This document shows positions 10,579 to 22,872 of a stretch of DNA of 37,058 nucleotides, piece by piece. This DNA comes from Emmonsiellopsis sp. PD_33. Taxonomy: Eukaryota; Ascomycota; Eurotiomycetes; Onygenales; Ajellomycetaceae. The position numbers and the translations under genes were made by a program. Each line of letters begins with the position of its first letter. The stretch's first letter is position 1. The notes beneath the pieces were generated by a model. It saw only the letters and a program-made list of their open reading frames with translations. It was not told where the DNA came from and ran no database searches. The stretch covers positions 1 to 37,058 of the forward strand of contig JANTQF010000345.1 of the NCBI GenBank assembly GCA_032988165.1, read 5' to 3'.

Positions 10579-11533
10579 TTCGACTATGATATCCAGGTAA
10601 CGGGGTAAGGTCTGATCGTTCGCATGCGTTGGATTCGGGATAGGGGGAGAGGGGTAAAAACGGAACGGTCAAGTAAGTCGAGGGGAAGGAGGTGCGTAAT
10701 AGGAGGAATTTTCGATGCGCTGTTGATTTATGTCCAGAAAAGAGGCATATCCCGTCGGCAAATATTGGAGATATGCGAATGTGTGGGTAGGGTCTCGGGA
10801 ATTCAAGTATAAGGCCAGGTTGTGAGTGTTCTTGCTGGTGCCGGGCAACAGATTTGTCGACGGTTGAATAACACTTGTTCAAGGAACTCCCAGAAACTTC
10901 GCGTAGTATTTATAGTTATTTATCGTGGAGGGCTTCTGAAGCCGAGTTTCTGGGGCAAGGAGACGCTGCGGATCTATAAGACACCGAACACTTAATAGCC
11001 CGACCACTGCCCAGATGAAAGACGAAACTTCAAGGAATCAGAACACACACCTGGGCAAAGCAAGCGGAGTATCTTAGGTTGGGCAGTCGCCACAATGATG
11101 TTTCCAGAGAAAAAGATATACCAGCGGAAAGTGCAACAAGGACAGGAGGGTCAAAAAGGATATTTTTCTCGGACAAAAGAGACATTAAATAAAACAATAA
11201 GAAATATACCGTGGCCGCCCACGAACAAAAGTAAAACAAACCAAAATCCTCTATATGTACATACAAAAACCCCGGTTCATGCCGTAATCTCCAACCGAGG
11301 AGACAAAGATCAAAGAAGATGCTGCACACGCCAGAGTGGAAAAAAGGGCCGCAAATAATTCGCCCAAGTATTTAATACAGTTGAACAGGAAAAGAGTAGT
11401 AGGAACCCCAGGGCCAAAAGGCGACTTTTCGGATGCCAGGAATGCAGACAACATTGCTCGAAACCGTGAGAGGCGCATGCGGACGCTGTTGAAAAGGTTG
11501 GGACATATTCGGGAATAAACGCAAAATAACACA
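10579..11533. other. Intergenic
   Basis: Upstream region of the hypothetical gene and 3' flank of TIM23. Overlapping frames on both strands have no coherent composition. No gene or repeat seen. Confidence 0.5.
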
Positions 11534-12222
11534 CTACGAGAAGAAGGCCCGTCTCGTAACCTAAAGTAAATGAAAACATAAGTACGGAACAATTGGTTTC
11601 ACCAGGCGATGGGAACACATACAGCCCAAACACCAGCAATGCTGGCCACAATTCCCCCGGATATCATCATTGGGCGAAGTCCTCTTGTGCTCTTGAACAA
11701 CATTCCAGCAAGGCCACCCGCCAAGATACTATTCGCCGAGTCGTGCTTCCCTCTCACGTACCCTAGTGTCGAATTGATGCCGTTATAAACTATCGCAACC
11801 ACGCCAGCGGAGTTACCGAGGAAAGGACCGCGTCGAGTAATCGAGTTGAGAACACCGTTCAATCGCAGCTTTGGTGGCGAGCCAGGGTGCGTCCTTCTAA
11901 GTCCTTCAATCAATCCCCAAGCTCCTCCAACCGTCAAACCCGTAAGATATGTGGTTCCAGTTCCGTAACAAAGGTCGTCCGACCAGCCCCTTGATGGGAG
12001 TGCAGACCGAGAGCCTGGAAGGTCATCGAGGGCGGAGTCTTCGAGGGTGAGGTAATCTAATGTGTCTTGATTAAGGCCGGCGAGCGGATGTAGAAGCGAC
12101 GGGTCCGGCATCGCGGATCCAGAAAGGAATGAGGAGACATCTTGGGCGGAGGATGGGTCAAAGGGGGCGGGAGTTTCGGTGGCAGAGGCCTTCCGACCAG
12201 AGAGGCTGTCCCAGATAGACAT
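11534..12222 (-). CDS. TIM23: Mitochondrial import inner membrane translocase subunit Tim23
   Basis: Channel subunit of the TIM23 complex, which moves presequence proteins across or into the inner mitochondrial membrane. Exon 12222-11623 encodes 200 residues: an acidic intermembrane-space segment, then the Tim17/Tim22/Tim23 domain with glycine-rich membrane spans (YLTGLTVGGAWGLIEGLRR, GNSAGVVAIVYNGINSTLGY, ANSILAGGLAGMLFKSTRGL). A 62-bp intron (donor GTATGT at 11622, acceptor TTTAG ending at 11561) leads to an eight-codon final exon, 11560-11534, giving the ending VWA-VTRRAFFS. That basic tail is what I expect for fungal Tim23; reading through the intron instead gives VWAVCVPIAW. Total 208 aa. 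Divergent to TRM732. Confidence 0.93.
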
Positions 12223-12582
12223 GACGAAAAAGGAGTATTATACAAGGCAGAAAAGAAGAAGGACGAAATTCCGCTGCACCAGCTGCCCTCCAAACGATGC
12301 CGACGGTCTCCGTGGAATTGGGCTTGTTCGAGCGGTCCTGGATCGCGAAAAAGTTGAGATGAAGTTCTGATGTTCGCGGGCCGATGACCGCCATAATTTT
12401 TCCTCGGCGATCGGAAAATCTCTCCCCGCGGTGGCCGCTTAGTCAGCCACCAGACCTTGCGTAAAAATCTGCCCGCGAATATCAAAATGTCACTTCACCC
12501 CGCTTCGTAGATGCGAGCTGGATTGGATGTTGCCCTGCTCTAGACCGGTTTTCTCTTGTTTATCTATCTTTCTTTGTTCAGG
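12223..12582. promoter_or_regulatory. Divergent promoter region, TIM23 / TRM732
   Basis: 360 bp separate the two start codons, so the genes must share or overlap promoters. A pyrimidine-rich run (tatctatctttctttgttcag) ends directly before the TRM732 ATG. It could be a transcription-start pyrimidine tract or the 3' end of a leader intron. No single motif stands out. Confidence 0.6.
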
Positions 12583-15500
12583 ATGGCTATTGTGAATGAA
12601 CACTGCCAATTGCCCCCGGGCCTCCAAGAATTAATTAGTTCCGACCTCGACCTCGTCCCCGAAGATGTCCTGAATAGGGTTACCAGGGGCCCCCTAAGGG
12701 ATTTCATACTTCGTACCGATTCTCCCCAGTAAGTTGCTTGTCCCTCCCCGAAACTACGGCTCTTTCTTGTCTTAACTAGGCCGCAGGTCCATCATTCCAA
12801 TTTGGAAACGCTTATTCACGACGTTCTCCTCCAATAACTTATCTTTGCCCCATATCGTGGCTAGTTGTAATGCAATCAGCGCATATCTTGACTCCACAGC
12901 TCTCTCGAAAAATGAAAAAATTCGGGAATTTCCCCTTACGGGGCCTGAAGCCCCTTGGGTTGCTGCGTTTGAAGTGTTTCTCGATCGCTACGAGCGCAAG
13001 CCCAAACCTATGAGACAGGTTTTGACCTCCTTAGTGAAGATTATTTCCAAGCATCGAGATGACACTCTGGCTCGCTCCATCCGCTCAAGCATAGTCCAGC
13101 TGGTGATCCCCAACATAATCCTCTGTGAACCCCGCTCAAGAGTCAAGGCTTCGCTGATTGCCTTGGAGTGGCTCGTTCGTAAAGATGCCATTTCTTCCGT
13201 CGAGATGATACAGGTAATGAAAGATTGGATGCTAAACTCTCCAACCGCTTGGGCCTCTCGATTAGAGGAGCATTGCGTTAACATTGGTGTCCCATTGAAT
13301 TACTTTATGGACGAAGAAAAAAGAAAAGGGATCCAAGACGCCGACTTAACTTTCTACGCCGCTCAAAATTTTACCATTTCTCTGCTCCTTAATGCGAATA
13401 ACCGGGACCTGGCCCTTCCAGCCGGGACGCTATTTACTTTACTTTGTCATAAGCTCGAAGCAGCTTCAAAAGTGGGCAGCTTTTTGTACAATAACCCTGA
13501 CACCTCGTGCCCCTTCTGGCAAGGTCCTCTCAAATATATCGCATTGCAGAATACAGATGCCTTGAGTGCCGTTTCCGACCACTTTTTTTATCCTTTATTC
13601 AAGGCTATATCATATGCGTTCCAATCATTTATCCACACTTTTCCATTTTATGACCTGGGACCTGGGTCCTCCGATGCCACTATGGATGAACTCATCGTCC
13701 TCTTCTCCGCCCTCCAAACAGCCAAAGAACTTGGGCTCGTGCAAGAAGACAGTAAGCTTCTCAGAACCAACTGAATATCTTATTTGTTTCTGATCACATT
13801 TAGGTTCAGATTTAAACGGAGTCGCCTCTACCGGTCGGCCCGAAACATATATCATGGAGAGCTCTCGGATCGGGGAATTTTTATTACATCCTGAACCTGC
13901 AATCCGACTTTCCGCTCTGGCTTTATTGATCACGGCGCCCTCTACCACAAAACCCTTCTCTTCAACATCCCTCCAAGTTTTGATCGAAAACTTCCCATAC
14001 ATGCATACAGATAGCGATCCACAGTACCGAGGCGAGGTATACAGTCTAATTCGAAAACTGATCATAAGGTTACGCGGCGGCATAAGTGTCTGTCGGAGGG
14101 TTGAAAACACCGCGCGGTCCACTGGCGATAATACCAGTCCCAGGCCCTCCAGTAATGCTACCCCTGGTTGCAGCGCTGAAAATCAAGTCATGTTTTTGCG
14201 CTGGTACGTGGATTTCCTTGAATTAGAAATCCAACAAGGACTATCTTATCAGAGACATATCATGGCACTTAAAGCTCTTGTTCTACTGTTGCAGTCGGGT
14301 CTCGATGGCAGAATCGATTCCGCGCACCTATCTCGACTTGGTCAGGACCAGACATCATGGGACTGTAGCGTTGAAATATGTCGACCTACGCTCTTTAGAC
14401 TACTCGGGGACTTGCTTATGAACGCTTTCGACGATGTTCGGAGTACAGCTTTGATGATTTTGGATATGTTCCCCCGAGATTGCATCCGAATCATGTCGGA
14501 TGACGTTAAGGCTACTAGCCCCCTTTCCCAACTGGTGATCGCTTTAGAAAGAGCGGAGGTGGTGGCAAGCCGGACGAGTAGGGCTGATCACGCCGATGCC
14601 GTTGCCCGCCTATATCACCTTTTGTTTAATCTCGCAGACAGTGGGGAATCGCGAATCCAAGGAGTTGAGTGGTTTGAGCACAAGCAAGGAATTGTTACGC
14701 AGCTCCTCGAGAAGTTGGAGAGCAACCTCCGTTCTCTCGGTGGGGCTTTTCAGGCCGCATTAAGAGAGACTCCTCTACACGGCTACATCTCCGCACTTAG
14801 GTACAAATTCCGCAAAATTCGCCCAAGTGTAGGAGGAAATAAATGCTAACAATCGTGAGTAGGTATATTGTGGCAACTCCCAAGTTTCACGCTTTATTTC
14901 CCTCCCGAGCGGATGGGACTCCATTCTGGAGACTGTTTCACGATCGGCTTATCCTGTTATGCGAGAATATATGGCTTGGCGTCCGTGACATCCTCTGTAT
15001 AGATTCTCCCGAAGGGCAGGATGAAGAATCTACGGATGATCTAAAAGGCCCTAAGGATCTACTATCGTGCTCTTGGCGCGCCTTGAGAGAATCTAGGTAA
15101 TATCCTCCTCCTATACGGGTACTATCGAGTAAATGATACTGATATACGCCAAGTCTACTTCTTAACTCGGTCTTACTCAACCATACCTATGCTCCTGACA
15201 CCCTCGGCACCGGATTAGATCGAAATGATTTTAATAAAATGGGAGCATTGAGTTTTACGCAGCTAGCGGAATTACGGCATAGAGGTGCTTTTTCTGCAGT
15301 CTCCCAGACTTTCACGGCCTGTTGTCAACGATGTGGCCAATCCAAGGATTCAGGCATTTCGAGCCTCCCAGAGGAGTGGTACAAGGTATTGTCACTCATG
15401 CCATGTCGTAAACCCGTGCTAATAGTTGTAGGGAGTTTTAAAAATTATCGATGAACAAGCCGACAAGCTTACTCGAAGGTCCGCTGGTCTGCCTGCTCTA

Positions 15501-18112
15501 GTTACGGGGATAGCCTCATCAAACAGCGACGGCCCTCTCTTCAAACAAATCATGCAAGAAAGCCAAGATATCGCTAGCAAGAGTGCTTCCACGGTCCCCG
15601 GTTGGTCGAATATCAAGCTACCCCAAGTCCATGCCTTGAACTGCTTGAAGGATATTTTCACAAACACCAAACTCGGGCCATCGACGGAACCGTATATCAT
15701 GCCTTGTTTGAAGCTATCAGCTGAATGCATGGGTTCACAGATGTCAGTCATACTCCGCTACCTGTCATTTTGAACTGGACTAATTTGTGGAAATAGTTGG
15801 GCAATTCGTAACTGTGGGTTGATGCTGTTCAAAGCATTAATGAATCGCATGTATCGCTTTAAGGCAGGCTCGAGCCCAGGCTTGAGTGGAGCTTCTGGGT
15901 CTGAACCAGGATGCAGGATCGTTTTCCAAAAGTATCCCGGGTTGATTGAACTGCTCTCGCATCTGCTCCAGGACCCTATCCCGAACACAAACGAGAAACC
16001 CGAAGGGGCGGATTCTCAGTCGTGGGAGCTGTCTATAGTCACAGAACGAGTATTCCCCGCTTTAGAACTAATCGGAGAGAAGGTGCCCTCTTTCACGGGG
16101 GAGGAAGAAAAACTGCTACGGTCTCTTGTTTTCCAACAGTTTAGCAGCCCTGTATGGAGTATTAGGGAGCATTCCGCTAGGATATATGCGTCCCTTTTGA
16201 AGCCTGGGGAGATTCTATCGATTGTTAGTGAGCTTTCCGTTGCTCTAGAGTCTTCAGCAGAACAAAATTATATCCATGGAGTGGCTCTATGCATTAGATA
16301 TGCGCTGCAGAGACTATGGGTTTCTTCTAGTGGATACTGGCTCGGTAAGTACTCTCTTCTCATCGCCTGAAATGCCTATATGCTTATTCGTCGTAGATGA
16401 TTCCGCGAGTGCTCTCGTCACCGTGAAGAAAGCGTGCGACGACATATTTCCCCACGCTCGATCCCCGTTTGTGCAAGCTGCATTAGTTGAGATTATCAAT
16501 GACGCTATGGATGCTGGTATTCGTTGTAACTTGCATGGTATGAATGGCCTTTTCTCATACTCTATTTGACATGTGAAGTAACTCACCGACTGGTGCTAGA
16601 TGTCGTACTGCCCCAGTTGCAGCTCCTTCTCGAGAATCACGGGATGTTCGGTGCCCTCGAGAGCCTCATGGCTCAGGCTAGCACAGATACATCCATACCC
16701 AGATCGGCATTTATGCTTCTACGAGCGCTTGCTCTCTCAAAAATCACTATTTCCCTAGTACAAAACGACACACCGGAGGAATTGTCGAAATTCGTACATT
16801 CCCTCTGTACGGCAGACCCTGATACGGCCTCTTGGATATTGTCGCATGTGCACTCCAGCTTGAGTTCCCACAAACAGTCAGAGGTTGAGAGAATCAATCT
16901 CTATATATCTATTGCTAAACACACATACTCTGAGAGGGTACTAGTTGCCGCCATCTCCAATCTCGCGGATGACCTGGAGTCAATTTTCGACAACCATTCC
17001 CAAGTCCTTGACAAATTCCAATTCCTCCAATCCTGGGCAAGCTCAACGGATATAATTCCAGCTAAAGAGCATGACTCTGCTGTCAGGAGTCGTGACATGA
17101 TCAATGCTTCGTTCCGCCTGCAAGGGTGTGTGCTTGCATTGAGGATGCTGGCACCCGATGACTCAGAAATTCCTTCCTTATACGCAACGGAACTCAACAA
17201 ATGGGCACAGAATTTACGGTTCGCGATCTCTGAAGAAACTGTAAGCCTCCTGTCTAACCTCTTTTGTTATTACAGGCGAATTAACGTATTTAATAGGAAT
17301 TTTTGACACGACATGCCGCCACGCTCTCGATGAAGACCTTTATTTCTGGCCTCAAAATGAGTGGAAAACTTCCCAAGCTTACCTCCCTATTACTAGATAT
17401 TCATATTGCGTTGTACGACATGCTCAACGATGATGACGAGGAGCTCAGGGACATTGCAGCTCTCGCGGCGTCAGAGCTTTTCCCACTCAGCCGTGATAGC
17501 TCCACGCATGCAGCCGCAAAACTTCCTCTCGCTGCCAGCTCGCAATTAACAGAGATCATCGCTGAGAAGTACACCGGCTCCTCAAAGCTATTCGTCCAAG
17601 CACTTTGCCGATTCCTTGGTCAACCCATCAATGTATCGGATCTTGTCATCCCTCTTTCCGCCGCTAGCCAGCTAGACGGATTTCAAAGGGAGAACACAGT
17701 CCTGTTCCAAGAGGAGAAACAGAACCTATTTATTGAAGACATCCGAGAAGCGGATATATGGGCGAGAGTGCTATCCCGATTACTTCTTGTTCAAACCAAC
17801 AGCCCCCTCGTCTTGAGTCTGTACTCGTGGGTTGTGAACGGCCTTTCCACTCTAGCAAAAGCGACGCGAGAAGCGGGTAGCGATGGTGTGTTAGGCTGGA
17901 TATCAAACCCAGATGTCTTTACGTTGGGGGTTCGTGTTATCCGTGGCGCAGAAATCTTGCTTCTCGTTCCTGCGTCTGAAAAGCTGGTATTGGACAAGAG
18001 CCTCTTGCGGCAGAAGGCTGAAGAACTCTTGGATCAAGGCCAAAACACGGGTATGCATCATCGTTGGCTGGCTCTCCTCAAGACGGCGCTCGACAGTTCG
18101 GCCGTCTTCTGA
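12583..18112 (+). CDS. TRM732: Trm732/THADA-like tRNA methylation factor (DUF2428)
   Basis: Large HEAT/ARM-type protein; in yeast Trm732 partners the methyltransferase Trm7 for 2'-O-methylation at position 32 of the tRNA anticodon loop, and THADA is the animal relative. I assemble ten exons: 12583-12728, 12787-13751, 13804-14800, 14863-15096, 15154-15385, 15432-15742, 15797-16344, 16397-16537, 16600-17240, 17297-18112. All phases agree, giving 5,031 nt and 1,676 aa, the usual fungal length. Diagnostic DUF2428 pieces are ALRYIVATPKFHALFPS near residue 700 and QIWAIRNCGLMLFKALMNR near residue 960, which appears only when the intron at 15743-15796 is removed. The protein is helical, leucine-rich and lacks membrane segments. 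It probably acts in the cytoplasm. The first exon (MAIVNEHCQLPPGLQELI) is supported by a good donor GTAAGT. Confidence 0.9.
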
Positions 18113-18612
18113 TGCTAGATTTTACCTGGCTAGAGAAATGTGTAGCTTATACCCAAGTTGTGCATTTCAAATTGATTTCTTTATTTCATATTCCACTGTT
18201 GACAAATTCATCCAAATGTTATAGAATTCACTACAACACAGCAGACTTCCACATACCCCTTGGTTGCCCAGGAGAACAATATCCCGTCTACACTTTGTTT
18301 TCAATTTTCCCCGCCCCATTATCTCCATCCTGGTACATCATTAATCCTAAGATCCCCTCCTCTAATATCCGCATTTCAATGAAGTTAGAAGAGGCATTAG
18401 TCTCCCCATCCACAACCAACCCACACCCTTCTACTTATCCTTGGACAAAACTACCGCTTACACACCTGAACCACCCTAATACATGGGACAGAGCCGACTT
18501 TGCTCCAACCAAGCCCATAGTGAGTATCAATCCCAAGCCATCCTCCAGGTTTTACCCACGCACACCAACTAACCAAACCAACCCAGCAACCGCAGCAGCC
18601 AATTCCAAAACC

Positions 18613-19023
18613 ATGCGCCGCAACCACGCCATCCTCCTAATCCTCATCCTCCTCCCCGTCTTCGCCTTCGCGGTCTGGAAACTCTGGGTCCACCTCATCT
18701 TCGTCGTCTCATATCGTCTACGCATGAACAGACTCGCGCGGGAAATACAACAGGAAGAGGCAGCTGCCGCGGCGCGGGAGGCAGAGATAGCCCAGGCACA
18801 ATCCCAAGCCCAAGCACAAGCTCAAGCTCAACCACAACCGGCCAACCTTCAGCAGATGGTGGAAGTGGTCCCTGTCCAGCCGGTCAACGCGGTCAATGTT
18901 GCGGAAGCTGGCCACGGACCGCCTCCTAATCCACCACCTGCCAATGCAGCGCCAGCGAATGGAAATGGACAGCCAGCCAACGGGCAACCGGCGGGTGGGA
19001 ATGCTCCGGCTGGCAATGGGTAA
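18613..19023 (+). CDS. Small single-pass membrane protein, Ala/Gln/Pro/Asn-rich tail
   Basis: 136 aa from the ATG at 18613, chosen for its context (aaaaccATGc) and because it starts directly before a hydrophobic helix. The frame is open far upstream, but that part is Pro/Thr-rich leader-like sequence. Residues 6-32 (ILLILILLPVFAFAVWKLWV and on) form one membrane span or signal anchor, followed by a basic patch (YRLRMNRLAREIQQEEAAAA) and a low-complexity tail with QAQAQAQAQ and repeated NGQPANGQPAG. Function unknown. First of three consecutive genes with this layout. A small membrane adaptor is one possibility, but nothing proves a role. Confidence 0.6.
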   Translation: MRRNHAILLILILLPVFAFAVWKLWVHLIFVVSYRLRMNRLAREIQQEEAAAAAREAEIAQAQSQAQAQAQAQPQPANLQQMVEVVPVQPVNAVNVAEAGHGPPPNPPPANAAPANGNGQPANGQPAGGNAPAGNG

Positions 19024-19825
19024 TAGACAGATATGATGGGGAGGTTGCTCGGGGTGAGTGTGAGGGGGGAAAGAAGTTTTGGAGGGGAAAGTTTCCCGTG
19101 TTTGAATGGATAGGATAATTGGTCTGTTGGAAACCGGTTAAGGGGACTTGCTTGCTATAGACTGGGACGGGAATAGATATGTTTGATATCTGTGGAGTTA
19201 ATGTGGGTTTCTCTAGAATACAAATAAAAGGGATAAATAAATACATCCCAATGTTCATTGTCATGGTATACAGCACAGCTCTGCAAACGTCGAATCCCTG
19301 AACACTCCATCCATACACCCCGTAAATAGTAGCAACCGACAGATCCAAAAGAAAAGCTGACGTTTGCTGCTTTGTCTTCCAGCTTGTACCTTTCACTGTT
19401 GCAGCGAGGGCCAAATTCTTTATTCAGCCAAACCTTTACTGCAAACTTCTACTTCTCACTATATTCCCAAACAAGCCCCTTTTGTTTGTTTGTCTGTCTG
19501 TGAATGGATAGATAGCCAGCCAGTGTGTTATTCCACTATCCCAACTTTGAATCCAACTTATTTCTATCAATCAACTCTCGAAATTCCGCACAATGAAAGC
19601 CCAGCTCAGATACACCCGAAATAGGACCTTTGCGTTCCTTCCAAACACAAAGAATAAGAAAAGGATATCTCAACTCAAGATCGAAACAAAACGACCGAAT
19701 ATCTACATCCTATACTCTACCACGCCCATGTCCTCGATAACCCACCCCACCTAGCCAACAAGGCAAATAGCCACAGCTCACCTCGAGCCCAATTCTCGTT
19801 CCCCATCCAACAGATAGATATCGCC
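19024..19825. other. Intergenic
   Basis: 3' flank of the small membrane-protein gene, with an aataaaag-type poly(A) signal near 19222-19240, and an A/C-rich leader leading to the next ATG at 19826. No other gene seen. Confidence 0.5.
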
Positions 19826-20653
19826 ATGGAATCACCTACATCAAACCGCCCACGCGAAACCACGAACCTCGCACCCCCCACCCCCTCCTCCGCCCACGGC
19901 GGCTGGTACTCCTGGACGCCTGAAGAGCAAGGCGGCGTGCTCGCCGCATCAATCCTTCTCTTCTTCTTTTGCTTCGCACTGACGCTTTTCGTATGCCTGC
20001 GTGTTCGGAAACAGCGGGAAGCCCGACGCCAGGCCGATGTTGAGCAGGGGATACGGAATCAGGAGAGGAGGAGGCGGAGGCGGAGGGGACGGAGGGGGCG
20101 GGAGAGGGAGAGGGAGAGGGGGGAGCAGCAGGAGAGGCGGGTAGATTTTGGAAAATCAGCGCCAGTGGCAGTTTCCAGGGCGCAGAGTGCTAGGAGGGGT
20201 AGTAGGGAGTCTACGCGGCGGGGAGAGGGTCAGGAGGACGGGCCTGCTACGGTTGGTGTGCAAGGGGGTTCAAGGAGGGGTTCGACTGCGAGATCTCGCA
20301 GGGAGAGCGGCGATGGGAATAGGGCGAGTCGACGGTCAGTGTCAAAACCACGATCACGGTCACGGCAGAGAGGGGAGGAAATGGAACCACGGGAGGGGGG
20401 TAGGATAAGCGGGGAATACTCCCGACGTAGTAAAGGGAAAATGCGGGAGGATAGCATGGTTGTTTATGATGGGAGTGAGGAGGTGCTTGACCAGGCGCAA
20501 ACTTCGACATCTAGTGACGCCGAAGGGATGCCGGGCCCATCGACTAGGAAGGGCAAGGGAAAGGAGAAGGAGAAGACACAACGGCGGCGGAGTGAGGGGT
20601 TTGATCCGACGGAGAGGAAACCGCTGCACAAACACTCATTGAGTTTAGATTAA
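19826..20653 (+). CDS. Single-pass membrane protein with Arg/Ser-rich tail
   Basis: Uninterrupted 275-aa frame with ATG at 19826 in good context (tcgccATGg). A short Pro-rich lumenal or outer segment leads to one strong membrane span at residues 36-57 (GVLAASILLFFFCFALTLFV). A very basic juxtamembrane segment (RVRKQREARRQADVEQG) and a long Arg/Ser/Glu/Gly-rich disordered tail follow (RRRRRRGRRGRERERER; SRRGSTARSRRESGDG), ending KPLHKHSLSLD. The positive-inside rule places the tail in the cytoplasm. No enzymatic domain. The composition is phosphorylation-friendly, but the role is unknown. Same architecture as the neighbours on both sides. Confidence 0.7.
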   Translation: MESPTSNRPRETTNLAPPTPSSAHGGWYSWTPEEQGGVLAASILLFFFCFALTLFVCLRVRKQREARRQADVEQGIRNQERRRRRRRGRRGRERERERGEQQERRVDFGKSAPVAVSRAQSARRGSRESTRRGEGQEDGPATVGVQGGSRRGSTARSRRESGDGNRASRRSVSKPRSRSRQRGEEMEPREGGRISGEYSRRSKGKMREDSMVVYDGSEEVLDQAQTSTSSDAEGMPGPSTRKGKGKEKEKTQRRRSEGFDPTERKPLHKHSLSLD

Positions 20654-21212
20654 CGCATGGAATTGGGTTGCTGTTGAGAGGGGGCAAGACACGAACGACG
20701 TGGAGATGATTCATAAATAGAATATATTCACATATACCCATATTTCCAAGTCTGAGGAAAGTCAAACGAAATAAACAAACAAATTATCCTTCCAATTTGC
20801 CATTCAACTAGGAAATATCAGACGGGCCGTGGGTGGTCGGGAGCCTGCACCGTGATACGCAGAAAAATAGATCACATCGAGCCACAGTCCGTGCCAGACA
20901 CCCGAGAGTGACGTAAATGGCCATGGGGTCATTTTCCATCTTCATAGCGGGATGGCAAGCATGTCAAGAGCGGGAGTATGTTCAATGAGATAACAAACAT
21001 AACAACTCTGTAGGGAAACCTGCTTGCTCAGGAAAAATCGGAAACCTTGAAGACGGATCGGTGTTTGCCATTTTAGAAGTAAATTCAGCCTATACGAGTG
21101 TATAATAGCTCGTAGGATGAGAATAAGACGTTCAAAAACCCACCGCTATCCCAAAGCAAATAAGAATGGCCCTAGACTTCCACAAGGAGATTGTCCAGAG
21201 ATTGATACAACC
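20654..21212. other. Intergenic
   Basis: Separates two membrane-protein genes. The frame of the next gene is open back to an ATG at 21117, which I treat as leader. Nothing else seen. Confidence 0.5.
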
Positions 21213-22116
21213 ATGTCCGAGGAAGCCATAAGCGTGGGGAGCATCATCCTGATATCTTTCATGGCTTTCATGTTAATAGCCATAGTGTTTTTCGCCTTCA
21301 AGGACACATATTGTGCGAGCAGTAGTCTCAGGCGCTCAAGATATGGAAATGGCTACCCTTCTGTCACAGGATCATACATCTCTGACATTGAATGGGGCGA
21401 TCACAGAGGGCGCCCAAGATTCGGAAGAGACTTTGAGCTTCAACGACCACCACGCGCACATTTACCCCAAGACCCGGCGGAATATGAGCGAGAAAGACGC
21501 ATATTCAATCCTCCGGAAAGTCCAGAAAGGGGAATCGTACCAGACAGGGGACCGACTAGGTAATCAATTTCCTCTTCGATACCCGCTTCACGGTACTTGA
21601 GCTTACCTGTTTCTGACAGACGCGGAAATGCGGTCCCTTGTCAGAACGAGGACGGAGCCCAGGTCACGAGGGAGCACGAGACATCTAGGAATCCGGAAGG
21701 AAGCCAGAAAGGCAAAGAAGAGAAGGACAGACAAAACTCGATTCGGAGAGTCAATTCGTTCCCCGCAACGTACCCAGTAAAAGTCACGAAAGATGATCAC
21801 AGCAATGGTATGCTTTTCCGTCTCCCGATATGCCAAGGTTCCGTTGCTGATTGTGACCGATCCTATCACCACAGACGTTGTAGCGGACTTGGACCAACAG
21901 GAAACGATCCCTCGGGTGTTGTGCCAACACCATGACAGCAAATCTCGGGATGCCGACTCTACAAGACGGAAGTGGGTATTCCGAAGTCGTCAAAAGAGCG
22001 ACCGGGGTTACAAACCGAACTCGGCACCGCAACTGGGATACAGCCCATGGCCATCGGATGTCCGCGGTGGTGATAACACGGCCTGGCACATCCGGGGGAG
22101 CTGGCCAACCCAGTGA
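21213..22116 (+). CDS. Single-pass membrane protein, three exons
   Basis: Exons 21213-21559, 21620-21807 and 21875-22116 (introns GTAATC...GACAG and GTATGC...CACAG) give 777 nt and 258 aa. The start at 21213 has context caaccATGtcc; an in-frame ATG at 21117 would add 32 residues before it. Residues 6-28 (ISVGSIILISFMAFMLIAIV and on) form a membrane span, followed by a basic and tyrosine-containing cytosolic tail (RRSRYGNGYPSVTGSYISDI, YERERRIFNPPESPERG). The second and third exons are polar and low in complexity. No known domain. The third exon depends on my choice of acceptor; other endings are possible. Confidence 0.55.
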
Positions 22117-22872
22117 TTTCGCCGACAAAGGCGTCTGGGCGATGCAAGACACAATGTCCAGAGAGGTCCCAGTCACTCCTTGTCCAGAGCCCGACTCGGG
22201 CAGGCAACCACGTATGTTCGCACTACTGCTGGAGGGGGTAGGTCGGATGAACCAAGCTGCCATGGGGTGGTGGGCGTCGGGTACAAGCCATCGGAGGAGT
22301 ATTAAGTGACGAGATCAATGGACAAGTCCTTGAGAGGCCTATGGAGATAGCATGTATGTAGCTAGCATCACCGAATGCCAGCCTGTCTGTTGGAACTATG
22401 CGCTTAGGTTAGCCATTGTAGTTGATGCTGAAAACGGAGAACTCACGAATGGACGCTCAGCTATAAGACGGGGTCTTGCCAGGCTCGTACACAGGTCATT
22501 GTTCAAGGCCCATGGCTCATTAGCCACTCATGGCGGGTATAATGGTAGTAGAACAAAAACAGGAGAGGAGGATAGATCGATGTTGGGGCGTGGGCGTAAT
22601 CATCGGCTGTGGCAGTTGGCTCTTCTCAGCAGTGACGTTGTGTCGCCAACCTCCAACCTCCGAATGAATGGATGGATGCGCCTCAACAATCACCAAGCTC
22701 TCCGCCTCTCCGCCACAACACGTCCTACTAAATACATTGCTAATACCGTCTGGTTGTTTGTGAATTGCATCTTCCTCCGCTGCGTCTGCTCAAACCCGTT
22801 CCGCATCCCACCTCTGCCGGTCCATCCGCGGCGCTTTTCCTACCGCCGCAGCCTTGGTGACGTCCAGGCAAG
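22117..22872. other. Intergenic, SNX41 promoter region
   Basis: Leader-like sequence rich in C and T precedes the SNX41 ATG at 22873. A long frame runs through it (from 22352), but only its part after 22873 is conserved-looking. No separate gene supported. Confidence 0.5.

Noticed and set aside
13625..14122. 165-codon minus-strand frame inside TRM732
   Set aside because: It is antisense to two conserved exons and crosses their intron without any splice logic of its own.
21932..22309. 125-codon frame overlapping the third membrane-protein gene
   Set aside because: It overlaps the better-supported third exon in another frame and has no coherent domain.
22352..22872. A long + strand extension ahead of the PX domain
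   Set aside because: The family N-terminus MWNDEDNNPYGSFD begins at 22873; the upstream part is in a different frame, which only becomes the PX frame because the first SNX41 intron is read through.
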